The notes under the pieces: generated by a model
Database searches by the model: none
Told to the model about the DNA's origin: nothing
What the model saw: the letters and a program-made list of their open reading frames with translations, nothing else
Shown: piece by piece, positions 1 to 11,308 of the stretch
How positions within the stretch are numbered: position 1 is the stretch's first letter
How the letters are laid out: each line of letters opens with the position of its first letter
Assembly: GCF_902167145.1 (NCBI RefSeq)
Contig: NC_050105.1
Location: forward strand, 141,531,988 to 141,595,987
DNA from: Zea mays
Taxonomy: Eukaryota; Streptophyta; Magnoliopsida; Poales; Poaceae
Reading direction: 5' to 3'
DNA length: 64,000 nucleotides
Position numbers and translations under genes: made by a program

Positions 1-1854
1 CCTCGTCACCACCCCGTGCTCGTCCTGTTTGTTGCGGAACACCCACTTGGTTCCCACAACATTTTGCTTCGGACGAGGCACCAGCGTCCAAACTTCATTG
101 CGCTTGAAGTTGTTGAGCTCCTCTTGCATGGCCAACACCCAGTCCGGATCTAGCAAGGCCTCTTCTACCCTGAAAGGCTCAATAGAAGAGACAAAGGAGT
201 AATGTTCACAAAAATTAACTAATCGAGATCGAGTAGTTACTCCCTTGCTAATGTCACCCAGAATTTGATCGACGGGATGATCCCTTTGAATCATCGCTCG
301 AACTTGGGTTGGAGGTGCCGGTTGCGCTTCGTCCTCCATCGCGTTATCATCTTGTGCTCCCCCTTGATCACACGCCTCCTTTTGATGAACCTGTTCATCG
401 TCTTGAGTCGGGGGATGCACCATAATTGAGGAAGAGGGTTGATCTTGCTCATCTTGTTCCTGTGGCCGCACTTCTCCAATCGCCATGGTTCGTATAGCGG
501 CTGTCGGAACATCTTCTTCATCTACATCATCACAATCAACCACTTGCTCTCTTGGAGAGCCATTAGTCTCATCAAATACAACGTCGCTAGAGACTTCAAC
601 CAAACCCGATGATTTGTTGAAGACTCTATACGCCTTTGTATTTGAGTCATAACCTAATAAAAACCCTTCTACAGCTTTGGGAGCAAATTTAGAATTTCTA
701 CCCTTCTTCACTAGAATGTAGCATTTACTCCCAAATACACGAAAGTACGATACATTGGGTTTGTTACCGGTTAGAAGCTCATACGACGTCTTCTTGAGGA
801 GGCGATGAAGGTAGACCCTGTTGATGGCGTGGCAAGCCGTGTTCACGGCTTCCGTCCAAAAGCACTCGGGGGTCTTGAACTCTCCTAGCATCGTCCTCGC
901 CATGTCGATGAGCGTCCTGTTCTTCCTCTCTACCACACCATTTTGCTGTGGTGTGTAGGGAGCAGAGAACTCGTGCTTGATCCCTTCATCTTCAAGGAAC
1001 TCCTCCACTTGAAAGTTCTTGAATTCGGACCCGTTGTCGCTCCTTATCTTTTTCACTTTGAGCTCAAACTCATTTTGAGCTTTCCTGAGGAAGCGTTTGA
1101 GAGTCCCTTGGGTTTCGGATTTTTCCTGCAAAAAGAACACCCAAGTGAAGCGGGAAAAGTCATCAACAATAACTAAACCATACTTACTCCCTCCTATGCT
1201 CAGATAGGCGACAGGTCCGAAGAGGTCCATATGCAGCAGCTCCAGGGGTCTTGAAGTGGTCATCACGTTCTTGCTGTGATGTGCTCCTCCCACTTGTTTA
1301 CCTGCTTGACAAGCTGCACAAGGTCTATCTTTTTCGAAATGAACATTGGTTAGACCTATTACATGTTCTCCCTTTAGAAGCTTGTGGAGGTTCTTCATCC
1401 CCACATGTGCTAAGCGGCGATGCCACAGCCAGCCCATGCAAGTCTTAGCCATTAAGCATGCATCTAGACCGGCCTCTTCTTTTGCAAAATCAACTAAATA
1501 AAGTTTGCCGTCTAATACACCCTTAAAAGCTAGTGAACCATCACTTCTTCTAAAGACAGACACATCTACATTTGTAAATAGACAATTATACCCCATATGA
1601 CATAATTGACTCACAGAAAGCAGATTATATCCAAGAGACTCAACTAAAAACACATTAGATATGGAGTGCTCATTAGAAATTGCAATTTTACCTAAACCTT
1701 TTACCTTGCCTTGATTCCCATCACCGAATATAATTGAATCTTGGGAATCTTTATTCTTGACGTAGGAGGTGAACATCTTCTTCTCCCCCGTCATATGGTT
1801 TGTGCATCCGCTGTCGATAATCCAGCTTGAACCCCCGGATGCATAAACCTGCAA
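1..1854 (-). CDS. Sirevirus A pol (protease-integrase-start of RT), truncated by window edge
   Basis: This is the first ~618 codons of a Copia-type Pol that in sister elements C and D is 1068 codons long. On the minus strand it shows the aspartic protease motif DSG just after the start, the HHCC zinc finger of the GAG-pre-integrase domain, the integrase core with a conserved SDNG and [10 protein letters not shown], and the linker region; it runs off the window just inside the reverse transcriptase. The first codon given is TTG, by homology with C and D; there is no convincing ATG, and pol is in the +1 frame relative to gag. No stop was seen. Protease would mature Gag-Pol, and integrase would insert the cDNA. 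Confidence 0.88.
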   Translation of the reverse strand, partial: MQVYASGGSSWIIDSGCTNHMTGEKKMFTSYVKNKDSQDSIIFGDGNQGKVKGLGKIAISNEHSISNVFLVESLGYNLLSVSQLCHMGYNCLFTNVDVSVFRRSDGSLAFKGVLDGKLYLVDFAKEEAGLDACLMAKTCMGWLWHRRLAHVGMKNLHKLLKGEHVIGLTNVHFEKDRPCAACQAGKQVGGAHHSKNVMTTSRPLELLHMDLFGPVAYLSIGGSKYGLVIVDDFSRFTWVFFLQEKSETQGTLKRFLRKAQNEFELKVKKIRSDNGSEFKNFQVEEFLEDEGIKHEFSAPYTPQQNGVVERKNRTLIDMARTMLGEFKTPECFWTEAVNTACHAINRVYLHRLLKKTSYELLTGNKPNVSYFRVFGSKCYILVKKGRNSKFAPKAVEGFLLGYDSNTKAYRVFNKSSGLVEVSSDVVFDETNGSPREQVVDCDDVDEEDVPTAAIRTMAIGEVRPQEQDEQDQPSSSIMVHPPTQDDEQVHQKEACDQGGAQDDNAMEDEAQPAPPTQVRAMIQRDHPVDQILGDISKGVTTRSRLVNFCEHYSFVSSIEPFRVEEALLDPDWVLAMQEELNNFKRNEVWTLVPRPKQNVVGTKWVFRNKQDEHGVVTR

Positions 1855-1861
1855 GGCAAAT

Positions 1862-4258
1862 TTAGGCTTGGGACTTAGGTACCCAACTCTTGTTGGGTCC
1901 TACAAGGTTAGTACAAATTTCCTTAGGGACCCAAATGCAAGTTTTGTCTCCCTTGCATTTTGCCCCTAGCTTCCTAGCAACAATTTTCTTATCCTTTCTA
2001 CAAATTGCAAAGGAAGCATTCAAAGCACAATAAATTGTAGAAGGTTCATTCACTACTTTCCTAGGAGCATGAATAACATTCTTTCTAGGCACATGATGAA
2101 TAGCATTTCTCCTAGACATATTTCTACCATGCATAACATGAGAACTAGAAGCAGTCATGGCATAAGAGTCATAAGCATGTGAATCAAACACATCATGACC
2201 TCTAAAAGCATTTCTAGAATATCTCCTATCATAGTACATAAAAGCATGGTTCTTTTGCACATTACTAGCCATAGGGGCCTTCCCTTTCTCCTTGGCGGGA
2301 ATGGGAGCCTTATGGCTTGTTAAGTTCTTAGCTTCTCTCTTGAAGCCAAGTCCATCCTTAATTGAGGGGTGTCTACCAATTGTGTAGGCATCCCTTGCAA
2401 ATTTTAGCTTATCAAAATCATTCTTGCTAGTCTTAAGTTGAGCATTAAGACTAGCCAGTTCATCATTAAGCTTGGAAATTGAAACTAGGTGTTCACTACA
2501 AGCATCAACGTCAAAATCTTTACACCTAGTGCAAATTGTAATATTTTCAACACAAGAGTTAGATTTATGTGCTTCTACTAGTTTAGCATTTAAGTCATCA
2601 TTAATGCTCTTTAATTTAGAAATTGAAACATGGTATGTTGACACTTCACAAGCAAGCATTTCATTTCTCTTAATTTCTAATGCAAGGGATTTTTGAGCCT
2701 CTACAAACTTATCATGTTCTTCATACAACAAATCCTCTTGCTTTTCTAAAAGTATATTCTTTTCATTCAAGACATCAATTAATTCATTAATTTTGTCTAT
2801 CTTAGATCTATCTAAGCCTTTGAACAAACATGAATAATCTACTTCATCCTCATCACTAGATTCTTCATCACTAGAAGAATCATAAGTATTAGCATTACGA
2901 GTGATTACCTTCTTTTCCCTTGCCATGAGGCAAGTGTGATGTTCGTTGGGGAAGAGGGCCGATTTGTTGAAGGCAGTGGCGGCGAGTCCCTCATTGTCGG
3001 AGTCGGAGGAGGAGCAATCCGAATCCCACTCCTTGCCGATATGCGCCTCGCCCTTGGCCTTCTTGTAATTCTTCTTCTTCTCCCTTTTGTTCCCCTTTTC
3101 CTGGTCACTTTCATTATCAGGACAGTTAGCAATAAAATGACCAAGCTTACCGCATTTGAAGCATGATCGCTTCCCCTTGGTCTTAGTCTTGCTCGGCTGT
3201 CCATTGCGACCCTTTAGCACCGTCTTGAATCTTTTGATGATAAGAGCCATCTCTTCATCATTGAGCCCGGCCGCCTCAACTTGCGCCACTTTGCTAGGTA
3301 GCGACTCCTTGCTCCTGGTTGCCTTTAGAGCAATGGGTTGAGACTCGTGGAGTGGACCGTTCAACGCGTCGTCGACGTATCTTGCCTCCTTGATCATCAT
3401 CCGCCCGCTCACGAATTTTCCAAGTACTTCTTCGGGCGTCATCATCGTGTACCTGGGATTCTCACGAATATTGTTCACCAAATGAGGATCAAGAACGGTA
3501 AAGGACCTTAGCATTAGTCGGACGACGTCGTGGTCCGTCCATCGCGTGCTTCCGTAGCTCCTTATTTTGTTGACAAGGGTCTTGAGCCGGTTGTATGTTT
3601 GAGTTGGCTCCTCGCCCCTTATCATCGCGAACCGTCCAAGCTCGCCCTCCACCAACTCCATTTTGGTGAGCAAGGTAGCGTCATTTCCCTCATGAGAGAT
3701 CTTGAGGGTATCCCAGATTTGCTTGGCGTTATCCAAGCCACTCACTTTATTATATTCATCCCTGCACAATGAGGCTAGAAGAACAGTAGTAGCTTGTGCA
3801 TTCTTATGGATTTGCTCATTAATGAATATAGGACTATCCGAACTATTAAAGTGCATTCCACTATCTACAATCTCCCATATGCTAGGATGGAGAGAGAATA
3901 GGTGACTACGCATTTTGTGGCTCCAAAATCCGTAGTCCTCCCCATCAAAGTGTGGGGGCTTGCCGAGTGGAATGGAAAGCAAATGTGAATTTGAACTTTG
4001 CGGAATACGAGAGTAGTCAAAAGAAAAGTTAGAATTAACCGGTTTCCTTTGTTTGTCGTGGTCGTCGTCCTTTTGGGAAGAAGAGGACTCATCGCTGTCG
4101 TAGTAGACGATTTCCTTGATGCGTCTTGTCTTCTTCTTCTTCCCATCTCTTCGCTTGTGGCCCGAGCCCGAGTCATTGGACTTGTCATCCCTTGGCTCGT
4201 TGACGAAGGACTCCTTCTCCTTGTCGTTGATCACAATTCCCTTCCCCTTAGGATCCAT
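1862..4258 (-). CDS. Sirevirus A gag
   Basis: The 798-aa Gag forms the virus-like particle that packages element RNA. It starts [10 protein letters not shown] at the first ATG after the PBS leader. In order it has a basic, lysine-rich N-terminus with a Ser-rich acidic patch (about residues 30-65), the Copia gag core (about 90-300), a CCHC zinc knuckle ([14 protein letters not shown], near residue 366), an acidic stretch, a coiled-coil-rich segment (about 480-600) and a basic tail. Such a long Gag extension is typical of Sireviruses. The ORF ends 8 bp before the pol frame begins as listed, one frame away. Confidence 0.9.
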   Translation of the reverse strand: MDPKGKGIVINDKEKESFVNEPRDDKSNDSGSGHKRRDGKKKKTRRIKEIVYYDSDESSSSQKDDDHDKQRKPVNSNFSFDYSRIPQSSNSHLLSIPLGKPPHFDGEDYGFWSHKMRSHLFSLHPSIWEIVDSGMHFNSSDSPIFINEQIHKNAQATTVLLASLCRDEYNKVSGLDNAKQIWDTLKISHEGNDATLLTKMELVEGELGRFAMIRGEEPTQTYNRLKTLVNKIRSYGSTRWTDHDVVRLMLRSFTVLDPHLVNNIRENPRYTMMTPEEVLGKFVSGRMMIKEARYVDDALNGPLHESQPIALKATRSKESLPSKVAQVEAAGLNDEEMALIIKRFKTVLKGRNGQPSKTKTKGKRSCFKCGKLGHFIANCPDNESDQEKGNKREKKKNYKKAKGEAHIGKEWDSDCSSSDSDNEGLAATAFNKSALFPNEHHTCLMAREKKVITRNANTYDSSSDEESSDEDEVDYSCLFKGLDRSKIDKINELIDVLNEKNILLEKQEDLLYEEHDKFVEAQKSLALEIKRNEMLACEVSTYHVSISKLKSINDDLNAKLVEAHKSNSCVENITICTRCKDFDVDACSEHLVSISKLNDELASLNAQLKTSKNDFDKLKFARDAYTIGRHPSIKDGLGFKREAKNLTSHKAPIPAKEKGKAPMASNVQKNHAFMYYDRRYSRNAFRGHDVFDSHAYDSYAMTASSSHVMHGRNMSRRNAIHHVPRKNVIHAPRKVVNEPSTIYCALNASFAICRKDKKIVARKLGAKCKGDKTCIWVPKEICTNLVGPNKSWVPKSQA

Positions 4259-4293
4259 CTCTTCGGGCGGTTAGTCCCTTTCTTGAAGAGAAC

Positions 4294-4306
4294 GGCTCTG
4301 ATACCA
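4294..4306 (-). other. Primer binding site of element A (initiator Met tRNA)
   Basis: Minus strand reads TGGTATCAGAGCC, the perfect complement of the 3' end of plant initiator-Met tRNA, two bases inside the 5' LTR. Confidence 0.92.
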
Positions 4307-4308
4307 AT

Positions 4309-5564
4309 TGAGAGCACCTAGAGGGGGGGGGGTGAATAGGTGATCCTGTAAAAGTTCAAAACTTAAGCCACAAAAACTTGTTAAGAGTTAGCACAAGTAT
4401 GGCCAAGTGGCTAGAGAGAACTCAAAACACGATAACCACAAGAAAGCAATCACAGAGTTGACACGGTGGTTATCCCGTGGTTCGGCCAAGTACAAAACTT
4501 GCCTACTCCACGTTGTGGCGTCCCAACGGACGAGAGTTGCACTCAACTCCTCTCAAGTGATCCAATGATCAACTTGAATACCACGGTGTTTTTCTTTCCT
4601 TTGATCTTTTCCCGTTTGCGAGGAATCTCCACAACTTGGAGTCTCTCGCCCTTACAATTGAGTTCACAAAGAAATACGGAGTAAGGTGGGAATGAGCAAC
4701 GCACACAAGACTCGAAAATCAGAGCAACAACACGCACACAAGTCGCAACAAGAGCTCGCAACGCAACACAAAGAGTTCACAACTCCACAAGAGCTCTATA
4801 TGCTATCACAATGAAACGAATGCGTGAGATTGATGTCTTGGTGCTTAGAAGAGTTGTAGGAATGCTTGGTGTTCTCCTCCATGCGCCTAGGGGTCCCTTT
4901 TATAGCCCCAAGGCAGCTAGGAGCCGTTGAGAACAAATCTGGAAGGCCATCTTTGCCTTCTGTCTCGTGGCGCACCGGACAGTCCGGTGCACACCGGACA
5001 CTGTCCGGTGCCCGATTTATTTCCATAAACAGCGAAGCCGACCGTTGCCGACCGTTGCAGATCTGGCGCACCGGACAGTCCGGTGCACACCGGACAGTCC
5101 GGTGCTTCCTTCCGACCGTTGGCTCGGCCACGTGTCGCGCGCCGATCGCGCGGCCGACCGTTGGCCCGGCCGACCGTTGGCTCACCGGACAGTCCGGTGC
5201 ACACCGGACAGTCCGGTGAATTTTAGCCGAAGTCGCCGGAGAAACACCCGAGAGCGGCCTCTTCGGCCGAGGCAGCCTGGGGCACCGGACACTGTCCGGT
5301 GCACCACCGGACAGTCCGGTGCCCCAGACCGAAGCAGCCCCTTGGCTGTACACAGCCAAGTCTTCTCTTCTCTTCTTCTATCTGTTTCTAACACTTAGAC
5401 AAATATATTAGTACACAAAACCAATGTACTAAGGCTTAGAAACATACCTTAACTTGTGATTTGCACTTTGTTCATCCTTGGGCATATTTTCACATTTAAG
5501 CACTTGTGTTTGCACTCAATCACCAAAATACTTAGAAATGGCCCAAAGGCACATTTCCCTTTCA
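4309..5564 (-). repeat. 5' LTR of element A
   Basis: This 1256-bp LTR is bounded by TG...CA on the minus strand (starts TGAAAGGGAAATG, ends GGTGCTCTCA). It contains a cluster of CACCGGACAGTCCGGTG palindromes at 4973-5321, a TATA box on the minus strand (TATAAAA, 4898-4904) just downstream of the palindromes, and a G-run at 4322-4331. The palindromes are a described Sirevirus LTR feature; here they occupy the U3 promoter region. Confidence 0.93.
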
Positions 5565-6328
5565 CTTAGAATGACAAACGAATGCGCAAAGACTGAGTGT
5601 GGATGATCAAGAATGCTCTAAGGTTGCTTGTTGTACTCCTCCATGCGCCTAGGGGTCCCTTTTATAGCCCCAAGGCAGCTAGGAGCCGTTGAGAACAAAT
5701 CTGGAAGGCCATCCTTGCCTTCTGTCATCGGGCGCACCGGACAGTCCGGTGCACACCGGACACTGTCCGGTGCCCGATTTCCTTCCTTAAACAGCGCAGT
5801 CGACCGTTGCAGATCTGGGAGCCGTTGGCGCACCGGACATGTCCGGTGCACACCGGACAGTCCGGTGCCCCTTTCCGACCGTTGGCTTGGCCACGTGTCA
5901 CGCGCAGAATCCGCGGCCGACCGTTGACCCTAGCCGACCGTTGGCTCACCGGACAGTCCGGTGTACACCGGACAGTCCGGTGAATTTTAGCCGTACGCCG
6001 TCGGCGAATTCCCGAGAGCGGCTAGTTCGGCCGAGGCAGCCTGGCGCACCGGACACTGTCCGTTGCACCACCGGACAGTCCGGTGCCCCAGACCGAAACA
6101 GCCCCTTGGCTGTACACAGCCACCTCTTTCCTTTTCTTTTTCTTCCTGTTTCCAATACTTAGACAAGTATATTAGTACACAAAATCAATGTACTAAGACT
6201 TAGAAACATACCTTTGCTCTTGATTTGCACTTTATTCATCCATAGGCATGAATTCACATTTAAGCACTTGTGTTGGCACTCAATCACCAAAATACTTAGA
6301 AATGGCCCAAGGGCACATTTCCCTTTCA
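5565..6328 (-). repeat. 3' LTR of element D, interrupted by A
   Basis: This aligns without length change to 34061-34824 of the 5' LTR of D. The remaining part of this LTR lies beyond element A, outside the window. The palindrome cluster is at 5735-6085. One palindrome has decayed (CCGTTG instead of CCGGTG near 6060). Confidence 0.9.
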
Positions 6329-7117
6329 ATCTCCCCCTTTTTGGTGATTTATGCCAACACAACATAAAGCAACTAGAACAAGTGCAAAATCACTTCAAAT
6401 AACACTTAAATTTATTTTGATTCATTTTCGGCATATATGGATCATCCTTTGCCACCACTTGGTTTGTTTTTGCAAATCAAACTCAAATCTCTATCTCTAA
6501 GTCAAACACACATGTTGAAGCATAAAGAGAGTCATTCCAAAAGAGATTGATCAAAGATTTCAAAAAAACTTCCCCTATTTCCCATAATTACAACTTCTCC
6601 CCACAAGAAGCCAACTTTTGACAAGAGACACAATAAAAGAGTTTTGCCAAAACAAAAAGCTCTATTCTACTATTTTCAAAATCTCTCAAGTGGTAGCTGA
6701 TCCATTTATCGCTTTGGCCTTTATTTTCTCCCCCTTTGGCATCAAGCACCAAAACGGGATCAATCTTGGCTCTTTAACCCCATTGCCTCACCAAAATCTT
6801 CAATTAAGAGTACAAAGGCAATAAGATCATAGAGATGAACTTGGAATAAGTTACCCTCTCATCGGAGTGCAGTGGAAGTCTTGCATGGTCCAAGTTCACC
6901 TTTCCCTTTCAATCCACCTTCGAGACTAAATCAAGCAAACTCAAGCAAATGGTTAGTCTCAAAGGGTCAAGTTGTAACACATCTCCCCCTAAACATGTGC
7001 ATCACTTTGCAACGGACTTGTGAGGTCCAGGGAGTGTTTGTACAACTTGAGCACCACAATAAGCAACAAAATGCAGAATGAACCTGATCAAGGGCATAAA
7101 CACATGTATGCTACAAT
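6329..7117 (-). other. 3' noncoding region and polypurine tract of element D
   Basis: No ORF of note is present between pol and the 3' LTR. The polypurine tract directly next to the LTR is at 6329-6344 (AAAAAGGGGGAGAT on the minus strand). Further purine blocks of the same AGGGGGAG type occur upstream of it, a known Sirevirus trait. No env-like gene was seen. Confidence 0.75.
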
Positions 7118-10100
7118 TCAATCCAAGTTCCGCGAATCTAAGACATTTAGCTCACTACGCAGTCTGCAAAAGGTCTTCTCATCTAGAGGCTTGGTAAAGA
7201 TATCGGCTAGCTGGTTCTCGGTGCTAACATGAAACACTTCGATATCTCCCTTTTGCTGGTGGTCTCTCAGAAAGTGATGCCGGATGTCAATGTGCTTTGT
7301 GCGGCTGTGTTCAACAGGATTGTCCGCCATGCGGATAGCACTCTCATTATCACATAGGAGTGGGACTTTGCTCAGATTGTAGCCAAAGTCCCGGAGGGTT
7401 TGCCTCATCCAAAGTAGTTGCGCGCAACACTGTCCTGCGGCAACATACTCGGCCTCAGCGGTGGATAGGGCAACGGAGGTTTGTTTCTTAGAGTTCCACG
7501 ACACCAGGGACCTTCCTAAGAATTGGCACGTTCCTGATGTACTCTTCCTATCGACCTTACATCCAGCATAGTCGGAATCTGAGTATCCAACCAAGTCAAA
7601 GGTAGACCCCTTTGGATACCAGAGTCCGAAGCAAGGCGTAGCAACTAAATATCTAAGAATTCGCTTCACCGCCACTAAGTGACACTCCTTAGGATCGGAT
7701 TGAAATCTAGCACACTTGCATACGCTAAGCATAATATCCGGTCTACTAGCACATAAATAAAGTAAAGACCCTATCATTGACCGGTATGCTTTTTGATCAA
7801 CGGACTTACCTCCTTTGTTGAGGTCTGTGTGTCCGTCGGTTCCCATCGGCGTCTTTGCGGGCTTGGCGTCCTTCATCCCAAACCTCTTTAGCAAGTCTTG
7901 CGTGTACTTCGTTTGGAAGATGAAGGTGCCATCCTTGAGTTGCTTCACTTGGAACCCAAGGAAGTAGTTCAACTCGCCCATCATCGACATCTCGAATTTC
8001 TGCGTCATCACCCTGCTAAACTCTTCACAAGAATTTTGGTTAGTAGAACCAAATATTATGTCATCGACATAAATTTGGCACACAAACAAATCACCATTAC
8101 AAGTCTTAGTAAAAAGAGTTGGATCGACTTTCCCAACCTTGAAAGCATTAGCAACTAAGAAATCTCTAAGGCATTCATACCATGCTCTTGGGGCTTGCTT
8201 AAGTCCATAGAGCGCCTTAGAGAGCTTACACACATGGTCGGGGAACCGATCATCCTCGAAGCCAGGGGGTTGCTCTACGTACACCTCCTCCTTGATCGGC
8301 CCGTTGAGGAAAGCGCTCTTCACATCCATTTGGTACAACCTGAAAGAATGGTGAGCGGCATATGCTAGCAAGATTCGAATTGACTCTAGCCTAGCCACAG
8401 GAGCAAAAGTCTCCTCGAAATCCAAACCTGCGACTTGGGCATAACCTTTTGCCACAAGTCGAGCCTTGTTTCTCGTCACCACCCCGTGCTCGTCCTGTTT
8501 GTTGCGGAACACCCACTTGGTTCCCACAACATTTTGCTTCGGACGAGGCACCAGCGTCCAAACTTCATTTCTCTTGAAGTTGTTGAGCTCCTCCTGCATG
8601 GCCAGCACCCAGTCCGGATCTAGCAAGGCCTCCTCTACCCTGAAAGGCTCAATAGAAGAGACAAAGGAGTAATGCTCACAAAAAATAACTAATCGAGAAC
8701 GAGTAGTTACTCCCTTGCTAATGTCACCCAGAATTTGGTCAACGGGATGATCCCTTTGAATCATCGCTCGAACTTGGGTTGGAGGTGCCGGTTGCGCATC
8801 TTCCTCCATCACTTGATCATCTTGTGCTCCCCCTTGATCATCCGCCTCCTGTTGATGAACCTGTTCATCGTCTTGAGTTGGGGGTAGCACCATAGTTGAG
8901 GAAGATGGTTGATCTCGTTCATCTTGTTCCTTTGGCCGTACTTCTCCAATCGCCATGGTTCGTATAGCGGCCGCCGGAACATCTTCTTCATCTACATCAT
9001 CACAATCAACAACTTGCTCTCTTGGAGAGCCATTAGTCTCATCAAATACAACGTCGCTAGAAACTTCAACCAAACCCGATGATTTGTTGAAGACTCTATA
9101 CGCCTTTGTATTTGAGTCATAACCTAATAAAAACCCTTCTACAGCTTTGGGAGCAAACTTAGAATTTCTACCCTTCTTCACTAGAATGTAGCACTTGCTC
9201 CCAAATACACGAAAGTAAGATACATTGGGTTTGTTACCGGTTAGAAGCTCATACGACGTCTTCTTGAGGAGGCGGTGAAGGTAGACCCTGTTGATGGCGT
9301 GGCAAGCCGTGTTCACGGCTTCCGACCAAAAACGCTCGGGGGTCTTGAACTCTCCAAGCATAGTCCTCGCCATGTCGATTAGCGTCTTGTTCTTCCTCTC
9401 TACCACACCATTTTGCTGTGGTGTATAGGGAGCGGAGAACTCGTGCTTGATCCCTTCCTCCTCAAGGAACTCCTCCACTTGAAGGTTCTTGAACTCGGAC
9501 CCGTTGTCGCTCCTTATCTTCTTCACCTTGAGCTCAAACTCATTTTGAGCTCTCCTGAGGAAGCGCTTGAGGGTCCCTTGGGTTTCAGACTTATCCTGCA
9601 AAAAGAACACCCAAGTGAAGCGGGAAAAGTCATCAACAATAACTAGACCATACTTACTCCCTCCTATGCTCAGATAGGCGACGGGTCCGAAGAGGTCCAT
9701 ATGCAGCAGCTCCAGGGGTCTTGAAGTGGTCATCACATTCTTGCTGTGATGTGCTCCTCCCACTTGTTTACCTGCTTGACAAGCTACACAAGGTCTATCT
9801 TTTTCGAATTGCACGTTAGTCAAACCTATCACGTGTTCTCCTTTTAGAAGCTTGTGAAGGTTCTTCATCCCCACATGTGCTAAGCGGCGATGCCACAGCC
9901 AGCCCATGCTAGTCTTAGCTATTAAGCATGCATCTAGACCGGCCTCTTCTTTTGCAAAATCAACTAAATAAAGTTTGCCGTCTAATACACCCTTAAAAGC
10001 TAGTGAACCATCACTTCTTCTAAAGACAGACACATCTACATTTGTAAATAGACAGTTATACCCCATGTTGCATAATTGACTAACAGATAGCAAATTATAA

Positions 10101-10324
10101 CCAAGAGACTCAACTAAAAACACATTAGAGATAGAGTGCTCATTAGAAATTGCAATTTTACCTAAACCTTTTACCTTGCCTTGATTCCCATCACCGAATA
10201 TAATTGAATCTTGGGAATCCTTATTCTTGACGTAGGAGGTGAACATTTTCTTCTCCCCCATCATATGGTTTGTGCATCCGCTGTCGATAATCCAGCTTGA
10301 ACCCCCGGATGCATAAACCTGCAA
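7118..10324 (-). CDS. Sirevirus D pol polyprotein
   Basis: An uninterrupted 1068-codon Copia Pol. Domains in order: protease (DSG about residue 14), GAG-pre-integrase zinc finger (about 145-190), integrase core (D about 210, D about 273, E about 309), a low-conservation acidic linker (about 430-540), reverse transcriptase with YVDD (about 754) and RNase H (D about 916, then STAEAEY). Protease, integrase, RT, RNase H is the order that defines Copia. The frame opens just before the AG|GTTTATGCA acceptor-like site and lies +1 to gag. Upstream gag is split by two later insertions, so this copy should no longer make a complete Gag-Pol. Confidence 0.92.
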   Translation of the reverse strand: MQVYASGGSSWIIDSGCTNHMMGEKKMFTSYVKNKDSQDSIIFGDGNQGKVKGLGKIAISNEHSISNVFLVESLGYNLLSVSQLCNMGYNCLFTNVDVSVFRRSDGSLAFKGVLDGKLYLVDFAKEEAGLDACLIAKTSMGWLWHRRLAHVGMKNLHKLLKGEHVIGLTNVQFEKDRPCVACQAGKQVGGAHHSKNVMTTSRPLELLHMDLFGPVAYLSIGGSKYGLVIVDDFSRFTWVFFLQDKSETQGTLKRFLRRAQNEFELKVKKIRSDNGSEFKNLQVEEFLEEEGIKHEFSAPYTPQQNGVVERKNKTLIDMARTMLGEFKTPERFWSEAVNTACHAINRVYLHRLLKKTSYELLTGNKPNVSYFRVFGSKCYILVKKGRNSKFAPKAVEGFLLGYDSNTKAYRVFNKSSGLVEVSSDVVFDETNGSPREQVVDCDDVDEEDVPAAAIRTMAIGEVRPKEQDERDQPSSSTMVLPPTQDDEQVHQQEADDQGGAQDDQVMEEDAQPAPPTQVRAMIQRDHPVDQILGDISKGVTTRSRLVIFCEHYSFVSSIEPFRVEEALLDPDWVLAMQEELNNFKRNEVWTLVPRPKQNVVGTKWVFRNKQDEHGVVTRNKARLVAKGYAQVAGLDFEETFAPVARLESIRILLAYAAHHSFRLYQMDVKSAFLNGPIKEEVYVEQPPGFEDDRFPDHVCKLSKALYGLKQAPRAWYECLRDFLVANAFKVGKVDPTLFTKTCNGDLFVCQIYVDDIIFGSTNQNSCEEFSRVMTQKFEMSMMGELNYFLGFQVKQLKDGTFIFQTKYTQDLLKRFGMKDAKPAKTPMGTDGHTDLNKGGKSVDQKAYRSMIGSLLYLCASRPDIMLSVCKCARFQSDPKECHLVAVKRILRYLVATPCFGLWYPKGSTFDLVGYSDSDYAGCKVDRKSTSGTCQFLGRSLVSWNSKKQTSVALSTAEAEYVAAGQCCAQLLWMRQTLRDFGYNLSKVPLLCDNESAIRMADNPVEHSRTKHIDIRHHFLRDHQQKGDIEVFHVSTENQLADIFTKPLDEKTFCRLRSELNVLDSRNLD

Positions 10325-10331
10325 GGCAAAT

Positions 10332-11308
10332 TTAGGCTTGGGACTTAGGTACCCAACTCTTGTTGGGTCCTACAAGGTTAGTGCAAATATCCTTAGGGAC
10401 CCAAATGCAAGTTTTGTCTCCCTTGCATTTTGCCCCTAACTTCCTAGCAACTATCTTCCTATCCTTTCTACAAATAGCAAAGGAAGCATTTAAAGCACAA
10501 TAAATTGTAGAAGGTTCATTTAATACTTTCCTAGGAGCATGAATAGTATTCTTTCTAGGCACGTGATGAATAGCATTTCTCCTAGTCATACTTCTACCAT
10601 GCATATAGGAAGAACTAGAAGCAGTCATGGCATAAGAATCATAAGCATGTGAATCAAAAGCATCATAACTTCTAAAAGCATTTCTAGAATTTTTCCTATC
10701 ATGATACAAAAAGGCATGGTTCTTTTTAGCACTAGTAGCCATAGGGGCCTTCCCTTTCTCCTTAGCGGGAATGGGAGCCTTATGGCTTGTTAAGTTCTTG
10801 GCTTCCCTTTTGAAGCCGAGTCCATCCTTAATTGAGGGGTGTCTACCAATCGTGTAGGCATCCCTTGCAAATTTTAGTTTATTGAAATCATTCTTGCTAG
10901 TCTTAAGTTGGGTATTAAGACTAGCCAATTCCTCAGTTAGTTTGGAAATTGAAACTAAATGATCACTACAGGCATCAACATCGAAATCTTTACACCTAGT
11001 GCAAATCTTAACATGTTCTACACAAGATGTTGATTTACTAGATTTTTCTAGTTTAGCATTTAAATCATCATTTATGCTCTTTAAACTAGCAATTGAATCA
11101 TGACATGTAGACAACTCACAAGAAAGCATTTCATTTCTCTTAATCTCTAATGCAAGTGATTTTTGTGCTTCTACAAACTTGTCATGTTCTTCATACAACA
11201 AATCCTCTTGCTTTTCTAAAAGCACATTCTTATCATTCAAGGCATCAATCAATTCATTGATTTTGTCTATCTTAGATCTATCTAAGCCCTTGAATAAGCA
11301 TGAATAGT
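10332..11308 (-). pseudogene. Sirevirus D gag, C-terminal part
   Basis: This encodes the coiled-coil segment (leucine/glutamate-rich, from [16 protein letters not shown] onward) and the basic C-terminal tail of Gag, ending 8 bp before the listed pol start. The reading frame is open up to the edge of element E at 11309, and continues on the far side of E at 23137. It is broken only by insertion, not by internal stops. Confidence 0.88.

Larger units (their letters stand above)
1..5564 (-). mobile_element. Sirevirus A (Copia LTR retrotransposon), left part outside window
   Basis: This minus-strand Copia element has its 5' LTR at 4309-5564, then a primer binding site, gag and the N-terminal part of pol. 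The rest of pol and the 3' LTR lie left of position 1. At 5564 its LTR tip abuts sequence that aligns with the inside of another LTR (34061 onward), so A inserted into the 3' LTR of element D. The 5 bases CTTAG at 5565-5569 are the predicted target duplication; the partner copy is off-window. Compared with D, the visible pol shows no net length change. Lineage follows from the LTR palindromes, the initiator-Met PBS and the long gag. Confidence 0.93.

Noticed and set aside
4973..5321. CRISPR-like array of short palindromic repeats
   Set aside because: Spacing is irregular, the genome is plant nuclear, and the repeats are the known Sirevirus LTR palindromes.
4796..5359. ORFs with repeated HRTVRCTPDSPV or CTGLSG phrases in Sirevirus LTRs (also 24710-25165, 32385-32993, 48101-48521 and similar)
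   Set aside because: These are translations of the CACCGGACAGTCCGGTG palindromes, open on both strands; no coding signal.
6329..7117. An env-like gene between pol and 3' LTR in the Sireviruses
   Set aside because: Some Sireviruses have one, but here the region of C, D and F holds only short ORFs and purine tracts.
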